Source: Emcibacter sp. (GTDB taxonomy: Bacteria > Pseudomonadota > Alphaproteobacteria > Sphingomonadales > Emcibacteraceae). From it: 40,176 nt of DNA. The first letter of the stretch is position 1, and each line of letters starts with the position of its first letter. The position numbers and the translations under genes are program-made. Of this stretch, positions 17,628-28,657 are shown in pieces. The stretch is from positions 1 to 40,176 of the forward strand of contig JALSHF010000215.1 in NCBI GenBank assembly GCA_026982375.1. Direction: 5' to 3'. Below the pieces are notes generated by a model that ran no database searches, had not been told where the DNA came from, and was given only the letters and a program-made list of their open reading frames with translations.

Positions 17628-18422
17628 ATGGTTTTCAAACGAATTTCCCTGAGCGCAGTTAAAATGACAAGGTCGCTGCTTTTGGTGTTAATGACCGTTG
17701 GATTATTGGCGGGCTGTTCTGGTACAGATCGCTTGAAATATCAGGAAAGAAGCGTAACCGAATTATATGATATGGCGCTGGATTACCTGAACAAGGGACA
17801 ATTTAAATTTGCCGCGGTATCTTTTGATGAGGTGGAACGCCAGCATCCCTATTCGTCGTGGGCGCGGCGGTCACAATTAATGTCTGCCTATGCCTATTTC
17901 AAGGCGAATAAGCTGGAAGAGGCCATTTTATCTGCGGAACGTTTTGTTTCGCTTCATCCCGGGAATAAAGATGCCGCTTATGCTTATTATCTGATTGGGA
18001 TATCTTATTATTTACAGATCGCCGATATCAGGCGGGACCAGAAAACAACGGAATTGGCCATGCAGGCACTTAGTGAGGTTGTGCGCCGTTTTCCTTTTTC
18101 CAAATATGCGGCGGATGCCAAGTTGAAAATTGACCTGACCCGCGATCATTTGGCGGGCAAGGAAATGAAAATCGGCCGCTTCTATCAGAATAAAGATGAT
18201 TATTTCGCAGCGATAAGCCGGTATAACCGTGTCATTAAACAATATCAGACCACAAGCCATGTACCCGAAGCCCTGCATCGTTTGACCGAAGCCTATTTAG
18301 CCGTTGGCATCCTGCCCGAAGCCTATAAGTCGGCGGCGGTACTTGGGGCCAATTACCCGGATAGTGAATGGTATAAATACAGTTACGATCTGATGCAGAA
18401 ATATAACGTGAAACAGCCATGA
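17628..18422 (+). CDS. bamD: Outer membrane protein assembly factor BamD
   Basis: A 264-residue lipoprotein of the BamD/ComL family, an essential subunit of the BAM complex that folds beta-barrels into the outer membrane. A lipobox LLAGC places the modified Cys at residue 30, after a basic and hydrophobic signal sequence. The mature part is TPR-like: YDMALDYLNKGQFKFAAVSFDEVERQHPYSSWA, then LSAERFVSLHPGN and SEVVRRFPFSKYAADAK. The start has GGAATAATT before ATG. Order bamD-recN-ligA is the usual alphaproteobacterial one; the ftsZ-lpxC genes that often precede it are absent here, replaced by the convergent znuA-gshA pair. recN begins about 35 bases later. Confidence 0.95.
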   Translation: MVFKRISLSAVKMTRSLLLVLMTVGLLAGCSGTDRLKYQERSVTELYDMALDYLNKGQFKFAAVSFDEVERQHPYSSWARRSQLMSAYAYFKANKLEEAILSAERFVSLHPGNKDAAYAYYLIGISYYLQIADIRRDQKTTELAMQALSEVVRRFPFSKYAADAKLKIDLTRDHLAGKEMKIGRFYQNKDDYFAAISRYNRVIKQYQTTSHVPEALHRLTEAYLAVGILPEAYKSAAVLGANYPDSEWYKYSYDLMQKYNVKQP

Positions 18423-18457
18423 TAGTCGAGGTTTCCTGATTTCGGGGTGTGTCCTGA

Positions 18458-22212
<3,755 letters not shown>

Positions 22213-22413
22213 TATCCCTTCTCTAGCCATGCGCTCACTCGGAAGCTTGGCGGGCAGACATGCGTTAGGTGCAGGGGTGTATTGCAAAAAAACACTCTAC
22301 TCATTTTATGCCCCATAGCCTAAATATAGATCATCACCAAACGGATGAGCCATTTGGTCAATATATTATAGAATTAATATTCAACAGATTTTTTATAAAA
22401 AAGGTTTAGATCA

Positions 22414-22650
22414 ATGACAAATTTTGTATCAACATACAATTTCATGGATCTGTTGAAGGACAAAGGTTTTGCTCCTCAGACAGATGTAACAACAAACGAC
22501 TTACGGTCCATTTTTAATGGATTGGTTGGTGACCTGTCTTCGAAGATAGAGCTGCCGGCCGAGCATTATGACTTTATGGATCTTATGCATGACAAAGGCT
22601 TTGTGCCCGTTCCAAGCAATGACAATGACTTGACTGAAAAAGTCGCCTGA
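22414..22650 (+). CDS. Small unrecognised protein with an internally duplicated motif
   Basis: A 78-residue protein that I do not recognise. It contains two copies of one motif: YNFMDLLKDKGFAP (about residues 8-21) and YDFMDLMHDKGFVP (about 47-60). Both are followed by a short polar Asn/Asp-rich stretch (TTNDL and NDNDL). The linker between them (SIFNGLVGDLSSKIELPAE) looks helical. There is no signal peptide, membrane helix or cysteine. The ribosome-binding site is weak (AAGG about 10 bases upstream), but a strong terminator follows within 20 bases, and the conserved duplication argues for real coding. It lies between ligA (about 200 bases upstream) and the convergent prmA. The duplication is clear; function is unknown. 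Confidence 0.7.
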   Translation: MTNFVSTYNFMDLLKDKGFAPQTDVTTNDLRSIFNGLVGDLSSKIELPAEHYDFMDLMHDKGFVPVPSNDNDLTEKVA

Positions 22651-22668
22651 TTGTCAGGACGCTTATTT

Positions 22669-22704
22669 GCCCGTGATGCGCTATTGCCCGTCACGGGCTT
22701 TTTT
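22669..22704 (+). terminator. Rho-independent terminator after the small duplicated-motif gene
   Basis: An 8-bp stem GCCCGTGA / TCACGGGC with a 14-nt loop, followed by six T residues. It also lies just past the prmA stop on the other strand. Confidence 0.85.
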
Positions 22705-22712
22705 GTGCCCCG

Positions 22713-23633
22713 TTATTTATGCCGTAACATCAGGCTGTGCCACTCGCCGCGCATATATCGCCGGATCAGTTCCATCCCCTCATTCTCATAGGCCGCGCAA
22801 ACGGCGGCTTCCTGCGTTCCCAGCAAGCCCGATAAAATCAAGCTTCCGCCCATGGACAGATTAGCGGCAATATCAGGGGCCATTTCCTGCAGGGGTTTCG
22901 CCAGAATATTGGCAACGATCACATCATAAGGCCCGCCGCCGCCAAGATCAGTATCCTGAAAGCCATCGCTGGTCAATGCGGCAAGCCCCGCCTTGCCAGA
23001 GCCGAGGTCAACGACAGAAATCTGGTTGGCCGCCGCATTCTGAATTGTGGTTTCCGTGGCAATGGGGTCAATATCACTGGCCACGATGGTAATGGGCCAT
23101 AGGCGGCTCATGGCAAGGGCAAGCAGCCCCGAGCCACATCCCAGATCAAGGGCAGTTCTGGGCCCATTCGCGCCTTTAAGTTCCTGCGCCAATTCCCCGA
23201 TGGCCAAAAGACATCCATGGGTGGTTTCATGCTGGCCCGTGCCAAAAGCCTGTCCGGCCTCAACCAGAAGGCTAATCCGGTTATCGGGTATTTTATCGCT
23301 ATCATGGCTGCCGTAAATAAAAAACGGATCGGCCTCTACGGGCCTTAGCAATTTCTGAGATTCCGAAACCCAATCCCTTTCAGCGACGACAGACAGGCCA
23401 AGGTCAGCCTTGATTATGTCAAAATCAGGCAGAATAGCCAAAATTCTTTGTCGCAGCATGGCCAGATCGGGTTTTTGGGTGAAGAAGGCTTCCAATAGGC
23501 GGATTGTTCCGCCTCCGCTTATTTCAAAATTGGATAGGGTCGGGAATTCCTCTGGGTCAAGTCCATAAAGTATTTCTTCCATAAGGGGGATCAGATTTTG
23601 ATCGACCTTTAAATTAATTTTCCAGCTTGTCAT
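22713..23633 (-). CDS. prmA: Ribosomal protein L11 methyltransferase
   Basis: A 306-residue methyltransferase of the PrmA family, which trimethylates ribosomal protein L11. An N-terminal substrate-recruiting domain (about 1-110) is followed by a class I SAM-binding fold. The family motif GQAFGTGQHETT (about 127-138), the SAM loop LDLGCGSGLL (about 162-171), and the catalytic-side motif VANILAKPLQEM are all present. The ATG at 23633 has only a weak AAAGAAA upstream. Convergent with the small gene at 22414. The divergent gene upstream encodes a GIN-domain protein, so the 225-base gap holds promoters for both. Confidence 0.95.
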   Translation of the reverse strand: MTSWKINLKVDQNLIPLMEEILYGLDPEEFPTLSNFEISGGGTIRLLEAFFTQKPDLAMLRQRILAILPDFDIIKADLGLSVVAERDWVSESQKLLRPVEADPFFIYGSHDSDKIPDNRISLLVEAGQAFGTGQHETTHGCLLAIGELAQELKGANGPRTALDLGCGSGLLALAMSRLWPITIVASDIDPIATETTIQNAAANQISVVDLGSGKAGLAALTSDGFQDTDLGGGGPYDVIVANILAKPLQEMAPDIAANLSMGGSLILSGLLGTQEAAVCAAYENEGMELIRRYMRGEWHSLMLRHK

Positions 23634-23800
23634 ATATTTCTTTTAGTCCCTTATTCAGATCAACTACAGAAGTATGGGGAACTATACAGGCTTTATATTT
23701 TTTGCGGCTAATAATCTCTATCGCCATGCTGTTTTTCAATGATTGAAGTGTAAAATGCGACCAGTATCATCGATTCTGAGACAAGCCACCGGCTGGCCTA

Positions 23801-23830
23801 TTGCAAAGACTGGGCCGGCTCCTGTATGAT
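23801..23830 (+). promoter_or_regulatory. Sigma70-like promoter of the GIN-domain gene pair
   Basis: TTGCAA at 23801-23806 and TATGAT at 23825-23830 with an 18-base spacer, about 25 bases ahead of the ribosome-binding site AAAGGA of the first GIN-domain gene. Confidence 0.5.
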
Positions 23831-23858
23831 ATGAGGATTGAGCAAAAGGATACTGACA

Positions 23859-24611
23859 ATGAAATTCTTACTGACGCCATTGATGATGGCCATCGCGGCT
23901 GCCGCCCTTTCCCCCCTTGCGTCGGCAGCGACCAAGGATATGACCCTGCCTGTATTTTCGAAGGTGAATGTTAATGTGCCTATTGATTTTGTTGTCGCTG
24001 TAGGTAAAAAACAGGCTTTTACCATGGAAGGGCTGGATGGATATCTGGAGGCGATCAGTGTCGAAGTCAAAGATGGTACATTGGTCATCAGAAAGAAAAG
24101 GCGTTTGAAAATGATCGAAAAAATCTCTGTGAAAATCACCATGGAAGATTTGACCAAATTCGTTATTAATGGCTCTTCCGATGGCAAAATCAATAATGTA
24201 GACAGTAAAATATTCGCGCTTACGATCAGCGGATCCGGTGATGTGGTTATTGAGGGTAAAAGTGATGAACTGATCGTGACAATCAATGGCGGCGGCAACG
24301 TTAAAAGCCAAAGCTTTCATTCGGCAGAGCTATCGGCAAATATCAATGGCTCGGGCGATATTGCTCTTGCGGGGGAATGTGGCAACCTTGATCTGTCCAT
24401 AAGAGGCTCTGGCATTTTTTCAGGCCGTGACTTGACCTGCGCAAATGTTAACGCCAATATCCGCGGAACTGGGAAGGCGACTTTCTATGCCAGTTCAGCC
24501 TTTGAGCTTCGTACAAACGGCAATTCGGATGTGAATGTTTATGGTAACCCTAAATCCATTCAAAACCGGTCTGGTGGCAGTGCCAACCTTGTGGTTCATG
24601 AGGATAAATGA
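23859..24611 (+). CDS. Exported GIN-domain protein (DUF2807), first of a tandem pair
   Basis: A 250-residue protein with a signal peptide (MKFLLTPLMMAIAAAALSPLASA). A repetitive beta-structured region of the DUF2807 / putative auto-transporter adhesin head GIN type follows. The hallmark turn G-S-G-D recurs (ISGSGDVVIEG, INGSGDIALAG, IRGSGIFSGRD), fitting a right-handed beta-helix-like stack. The family is widespread in Bacteroidetes and Proteobacteria; its function is not established. The start is the ATG at 23859, with AAAGGA eight bases ahead; an upstream TTG in frame is not needed. It ends 57 bases before a clear paralogue, so the two are probably one operon arising from gene duplication. 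Confidence 0.87.
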   Translation: MKFLLTPLMMAIAAAALSPLASAATKDMTLPVFSKVNVNVPIDFVVAVGKKQAFTMEGLDGYLEAISVEVKDGTLVIRKKRRLKMIEKISVKITMEDLTKFVINGSSDGKINNVDSKIFALTISGSGDVVIEGKSDELIVTINGGGNVKSQSFHSAELSANINGSGDIALAGECGNLDLSIRGSGIFSGRDLTCANVNANIRGTGKATFYASSAFELRTNGNSDVNVYGNPKSIQNRSGGSANLVVHEDK

Positions 24612-24668
24612 CATCTTTCTATCTGTGTGTTATAACACGATTTAAAAGGGCTTTAAGCAGGTGCCGCC

Positions 24669-25445
24669 ATGAATTATCTTAAACTTTTTGCTATCGCCGC
24701 CTTTGCCATTGGCGCCATTTTATATCTGGCGGCTGATGATGAGCATGTTGTTGTTGGTGGTGATCAGGACTATGATCTGGGCGAATACGTTAAAATTACC
24801 GTGAATAGCCCGGTAGATTTAAAAATACGCTCGGGCGGTGAGTATGGCCTTAATGTCAAGGCTGATGAAGCCGACCTGAAAAAACTCAAGATTTATGTCA
24901 AAGGCAAAACTCTGGTTATTGAAAACAAGAAGGATATTTTCAATTCATGGAATGGCGCGCCGCCGGAAATTATGATTTCTCTGCCCTTGTTGCAGAAATT
25001 CACGCTCAACAGCTCTTCTGAAGTAGAAATAAACCATATCCACGGCAGTTTTTTCAAGGTTATGCTGAATGGGTCGGGCAGCATTCTTTTTGATGGGGCC
25101 AGTGATGTATTATATGCCAGGATCAATGGTTCGGGCACGATTGACAGCGGCTCATTTGATGTCAGAAAAGAGGCCGTCATCGTTATTAATGGCAGCGGTG
25201 ATATGTCCCTGGCCGGCAAATGCCGTAATCTTGAGGCTGAAATCAATGGGTCCGGCGACTTTACGGGTCGTGACTTTACCTGTGAAAAGGTCGAGGTGGA
25301 TATTGCAGGGTCGGGCGATCTTGATGTTTATGCCAGCGCGGCGCTTGACGTGGATGTCATTGGTTCCGGAACGGTCAATGCTTTTGGCAAGCCCCAAAGC
25401 GTCAAAGACCGTTCACGTAAAGGGACCCATGTGACCATAAAATAA
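24669..25445 (+). CDS. GIN-domain protein (DUF2807), second of a tandem pair, N-terminally anchored
   Basis: A 258-residue paralogue of the gene before it. The same GSGD-type repeat ladder is seen (LNGSGSILFDG, INGSGTIDSGS, INGSGDMSLAG, INGSGDFTGRD, IAGSGDLDVYA). The C-terminal halves align closely: LAGxCxNLxxxIxGSGxFxGRDxTC occurs in both, as does VYASxA. The N-terminus (MNYLKLFAIAAFAIGAILYLAA) looks more like an uncleaved anchor than a signal peptide, so this copy may stay on the membrane while the first is secreted. The start has CAGGTG upstream. Convergent with uvrD; the short gap between the stops carries a 13-bp tandem repeat. Confidence 0.87.
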   Translation: MNYLKLFAIAAFAIGAILYLAADDEHVVVGGDQDYDLGEYVKITVNSPVDLKIRSGGEYGLNVKADEADLKKLKIYVKGKTLVIENKKDIFNSWNGAPPEIMISLPLLQKFTLNSSSEVEINHIHGSFFKVMLNGSGSILFDGASDVLYARINGSGTIDSGSFDVRKEAVIVINGSGDMSLAGKCRNLEAEINGSGDFTGRDFTCEKVEVDIAGSGDLDVYASAALDVDVIGSGTVNAFGKPQSVKDRSRKGTHVTIK

Positions 25446-25472
25446 TGGTGAAATTAATTTTGGCCGCTATGC

Positions 25473-25498
25473 GGGCCAGTTATGTGGGCCAGTTATGT
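25473..25498. repeat. 13-bp perfect tandem duplication across the uvrD stop codon
   Basis: GGGCCAGTTATGT is present twice, at 25473-25485 and 25486-25498. The uvrD TAA (25493-25495, minus strand) lies in the second copy. Confidence 0.85.
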
Positions 25499-27814
25499 GG
25501 GATTGACGAAACTGTCCATGACTTTTCGCCGCGAGCCATTTTCAAAATCAACGTCCAGCTTGTTGCCGTCCAAAGTGATAACCGCGCCATAACCGAATTT
25601 GTCATGGAAGACGCGGTCGCCAGCCTTAAAGGCAGAGGGTGTATTTTTTTCTTTGCGGGCTGTTGATTTAAAGGGCGCGCTTGTGGAAAAGTTACTTTTT
25701 GCCCGGCTGCGATCCAGCTGTGGCTTCGGGCTATTGGGATCATATGTTGTATCATATCCTGCTGCCCAGTTTGGTGGCGCGTTTTCATGGCCGCGACTTG
25801 TTGCCTGACCATACATGCCCTGCGGTCTGTTGAATTCCACATGGGCCACCGGCAGTTCATTGATAAAGCGGGACGGGATGGGGCTGGTGTATTTTCCGTA
25901 AAGATAGCGCGAAGAAACGTGGAAAATATGGGCTTCTTTTTTGGCGCGGGTCAGGCCGACATAGGCAAGGCGCCTTTCTTCTTCAAGTCCTTTTGCGCCG
26001 TGCTCTTCCAGTGATTTTTTGCTGGGAAACAGCTCCTCTTCCCAGCCGGGAAGGAAGATTGTTTCAAATTCCAGTCCCTTTGAGCCATGAAGGGTCATGA
26101 TGTTGACTTTATCCTGAACATCATTCTGTGAATTTTCCATAACAAGCGCGATATGTTCCAGAAAATCTTCCAGCCCTTCAAAAGGCTCCATGGCCCGAAC
26201 CAGCTCATTAAGATTTTCAAGCTTGCCCTGCGAATCAGGCGACTTATCCTGACGCCACATTTGACTGTAACCGCTTTCCTCCAAAATGACTTCGGTCAGG
26301 GCCAGATGATCACCATCCTCTGCCTGTTCCCGCCAGCGGTCAAAATCCTCTAGCAGTTGCCGCAGCGTATTTTTGGCTTTGCCGCGCAAGCCATTGCTGT
26401 CAATGATCATATGGGCGGCCCTGGCAAGGGAGCAGCCTTCAGCGCGTGAAATGGCATGCAGTTTTTTGACGGTCGCCTCCCCAAGGCCGCGTTTTGGCAC
26501 ATTTATGATGCGCTCAAATGCCAGGCTGTCATTGGGGTTGTGAATATGGCGCAGATAGGCCGTTACATCACGGATTTCAGCGCGTTCATAAAAACGAAAG
26601 CCGCCAACTATGCGGTGGGGCAGGCCAAGTGTCAGAAACCGTTCTTCAAATTCGCGGGTTTGAAAGCCGGCCCGAACAAGGATGGCCATTTCGCTTAAAT
26701 TTTGTTTTTTGCGTTGACGGTCTTCGATCATTTCACCAATGTTACGGGCTTCTTCGCGGCCATCCCATACGGGGTTTACGGTAATTTTCTCGCCGCCCTT
26801 CCTGTCGGTCCAAAGGGTCTTTCCGAGCCGGTTCTCATTGGATTCTATCAGGCCGCCGGATGCGCCCAATATATGATTTGTGGAACGATAATTCTGTTCC
26901 AGACGGATTATTTTCGCCCCCTCGAAATCTTTTTCAAACCGCAGGATATTCCCGACCTCAGCCCCGCGCCAGCCATATATGGATTGATCATCATCACCGA
27001 CGCAGCAGATATTTTTGTGATTTTGCGCAAGCAGCCTGAGCAAAAGATATTGCGCCACATTGGTGTCCTGATATTCATCCACCAGAATATACATGAACCG
27101 CCGTTGATAATCCGCCAGAATGTCCGCATGATTTTGAAATAATGTCAGGCACAGTAAAATCAAGTCACCGAAATCCACGGCATTTAAAGCTTTGAGCCTT
27201 GCCTGATAGTCAGCATAAAGACTTATGGCCTTGCCTTCGGCGTAATTATGGGCCTCTTCCGGGGGAACCTGAGAGGCCCGCAGGCCGCGATTTTTCCAGC
27301 CGTCAATCAGGCCGGCCATGACGCGGGGATTCCATCTTTTTTCATCAATATCATGGCTGCGGACGATCTGTTTGACAAGGCGCAGTTGATCATCGAAATC
27401 CAAAATAGTGAAATTGCTTGTCAGGCCTGCTTGCGCGCTGTGTTTGCGCAGGATTTTAACGCCTATGGCATGGAAAGTGCCCAGCCAATACATGCTTTCG
27501 ACCGCATCGCCAATGATCCGGCCAACCCGTAGCTTCATTTCCTGAGCCGCCTTGTTGGTGAAAGTCACCGCGAGAATCTGTCCCGGAAAAGCGCTTCCGG
27601 TGGCCAGAATATGGGCGAGACGCGCGATCAGAACACGGGTTTTCCCCGTTCCCGCGCCGGCCAGAACCAGCAAGGGGCCATCGATGGTTTCAACCGCCTG
27701 TTTCTGGGGCGGGTTTAAGCCATTTAGATATTCAGGCAGAGCGTCCGCTTTTGGCTCTGCTGCAAAGGGGATATCATCGGCGCCGAAATTATCAAGGTCA
27801 AATGGGTCAGACAT
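25493..27814 (-). CDS. uvrD: ATP-dependent DNA helicase, UvrD/PcrA type
   Basis: A 773-residue superfamily 1A helicase. Motifs follow in order: Q-motif region LNPPQKQAVETIDGP, Walker A AGAGTGKT (about 52-59), Ia AVTFTNKAAQEMK, II VDEYQDTN, III GDDDQSIYGWRGA, IV RLEQNYRST, V NIMTLHGSKGLEFE and VI LAYVGLTRAKKE. The C-terminal roughly 50 residues form a Tudor-like end (GDRVFHDKFGYGAVI ... VDFENG), as in PcrA and UvrD, which contacts RNA polymerase in related enzymes. It unwinds 3' to 5' in nucleotide excision and mismatch repair. The N-terminal extension (about 25 residues, acidic) is common in alphaproteobacteria. Ribosome-binding site is weak. Likely follows the thioesterase gene in one transcript, 29 bases apart. 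Confidence 0.95.
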   Translation of the reverse strand: MSDPFDLDNFGADDIPFAAEPKADALPEYLNGLNPPQKQAVETIDGPLLVLAGAGTGKTRVLIARLAHILATGSAFPGQILAVTFTNKAAQEMKLRVGRIIGDAVESMYWLGTFHAIGVKILRKHSAQAGLTSNFTILDFDDQLRLVKQIVRSHDIDEKRWNPRVMAGLIDGWKNRGLRASQVPPEEAHNYAEGKAISLYADYQARLKALNAVDFGDLILLCLTLFQNHADILADYQRRFMYILVDEYQDTNVAQYLLLRLLAQNHKNICCVGDDDQSIYGWRGAEVGNILRFEKDFEGAKIIRLEQNYRSTNHILGASGGLIESNENRLGKTLWTDRKGGEKITVNPVWDGREEARNIGEMIEDRQRKKQNLSEMAILVRAGFQTREFEERFLTLGLPHRIVGGFRFYERAEIRDVTAYLRHIHNPNDSLAFERIINVPKRGLGEATVKKLHAISRAEGCSLARAAHMIIDSNGLRGKAKNTLRQLLEDFDRWREQAEDGDHLALTEVILEESGYSQMWRQDKSPDSQGKLENLNELVRAMEPFEGLEDFLEHIALVMENSQNDVQDKVNIMTLHGSKGLEFETIFLPGWEEELFPSKKSLEEHGAKGLEEERRLAYVGLTRAKKEAHIFHVSSRYLYGKYTSPIPSRFINELPVAHVEFNRPQGMYGQATSRGHENAPPNWAAGYDTTYDPNSPKPQLDRSRAKSNFSTSAPFKSTARKEKNTPSAFKAGDRVFHDKFGYGAVITLDGNKLDVDFENGSRRKVMDSFVNPT

Positions 27815-27843
27815 GGTTCTTATATACTTTATATTGACCTGAA

Positions 27844-28344
27844 TTACAGGATTTTTTTGGGCCTGCGAATAGCAATGGAACGGCCCATTTCGCGGGGAAT
27901 GCCATATATTTTATGTTTTTCCACAGTTTGGCGCAGAATATCCATTTTATCCTGATCAAAGCGGGCGGGCATTCTGCTATCCATATTCACATGGAGAGAA
28001 ATCTGCTCCATGGTGGCGGACAGAATGGCGCTCTGCCCATGAAAAAGCCGCATGAAATAATGGATGAATTTGCTATCCACATCAAGCAATTGGAAGTGAA
28101 CGCAGATCGGATCATCCTGTTTTAATTCATGCTGGTAGGTGACATGATTTTCCAGCACAAAAATCGACTTGCCATTTTCCCTGGTGTAATGTGAACCAAG
28201 GTTAATATCTTCCAGAAAATTGGTCATGGCCTGATCAAATAGAACAGTATAATAGGCCATATTCATATGACCATTAAAATCTATCCATTCTTCCTTAACG
28301 CTTGTTTCAAGAAGAACAGGCCCATATTTTTCTTCTTTAGGCAT
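27844..28344 (-). CDS. Hotdog-fold thioesterase family protein
   Basis: A 166-residue hotdog-fold acyl-CoA thioesterase-like protein. The opening VKEEWIDFNGHMNMAYYTVLFDQA carries the family's D-x-x-G-H-x-N-N/M-x-x-Y motif, where the Asp is probably catalytic. It most resembles thioesterase-like proteins of the 4-hydroxybenzoyl-CoA thioesterase / carnitine-catabolism type. The substrate cannot be told. The start ATG at 28344 begins MPKEEKYGPV. It lies directly upstream of uvrD on the same strand, with which it may be co-transcribed. Confidence 0.82.
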   Translation of the reverse strand: MPKEEKYGPVLLETSVKEEWIDFNGHMNMAYYTVLFDQAMTNFLEDINLGSHYTRENGKSIFVLENHVTYQHELKQDDPICVHFQLLDVDSKFIHYFMRLFHGQSAILSATMEQISLHVNMDSRMPARFDQDKMDILRQTVEKHKIYGIPREMGRSIAIRRPKKIL

Positions 28345-28657
28345 ATTTTATATCTATTATTCGCGGGAATAGTATTTTCTTTCGCGCTGTTATCTCTTAA
28401 GCGTATCAATTTGTCATCTAAATATTTAAAAATTTTATGGAATAATAAGAAAACTATTAATCTCTTTGGGTAATACTGCTTCTATAGTTTGAGACAGGAA
28501 CTTGGTCTGACTTATTTTAACCGTGGCTATAATATATTGAAATAAGTCATATTATGGCCATGGTTATTGTGTCATCTATAGTCCCATTATGATACAAATA
28601 AAAGATAAGATGGTTTTCGGTTGAATGCCGAATTTAAAAGGGTAGGCGGAGAATAAA
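28345..28657. other. Intergenic region with interleaved inverted repeats
   Basis: About 313 bases between divergent genes. The first 130 bases show nothing clear. From 28508 to 28597 lies a dense set of inverted repeats described separately, including a perfect TATAAT at 28528-28533. The ribosome-binding site GGCGGAG of the AsmA-family gene is at 28645-28651. Confidence 0.55.
28508..28597. repeat. Interleaved inverted repeats plus adjacent hairpin
   Basis: Arm A, TGACTTATTT (28508-28517), is an exact reverse complement of A', AAATAAGTCA (28540-28549). Arm B (28518-28535, TAACCGTGGCTATAATAT) pairs with B' (28549-28566, ATATTATGGCCATGGTTA) over all 18 positions as RNA if two G-U wobbles are allowed. 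The order A-B-A'-B' means the two pairings are interleaved. A third hairpin pairs TTGTGTCAT (28567-28575) with ATGATACAA (28589-28597) with one wobble. A perfect -10 hexamer lies inside B, so promoter or operator function is an alternative to RNA structure. Confidence 0.6.

Noticed and set aside
28267-28473. 68-codon plus-strand frame with a hydrophobic helix
   Set aside because: It overlaps the start of the thioesterase gene on the other strand, has no ribosome-binding site and shows AT-rich composition.
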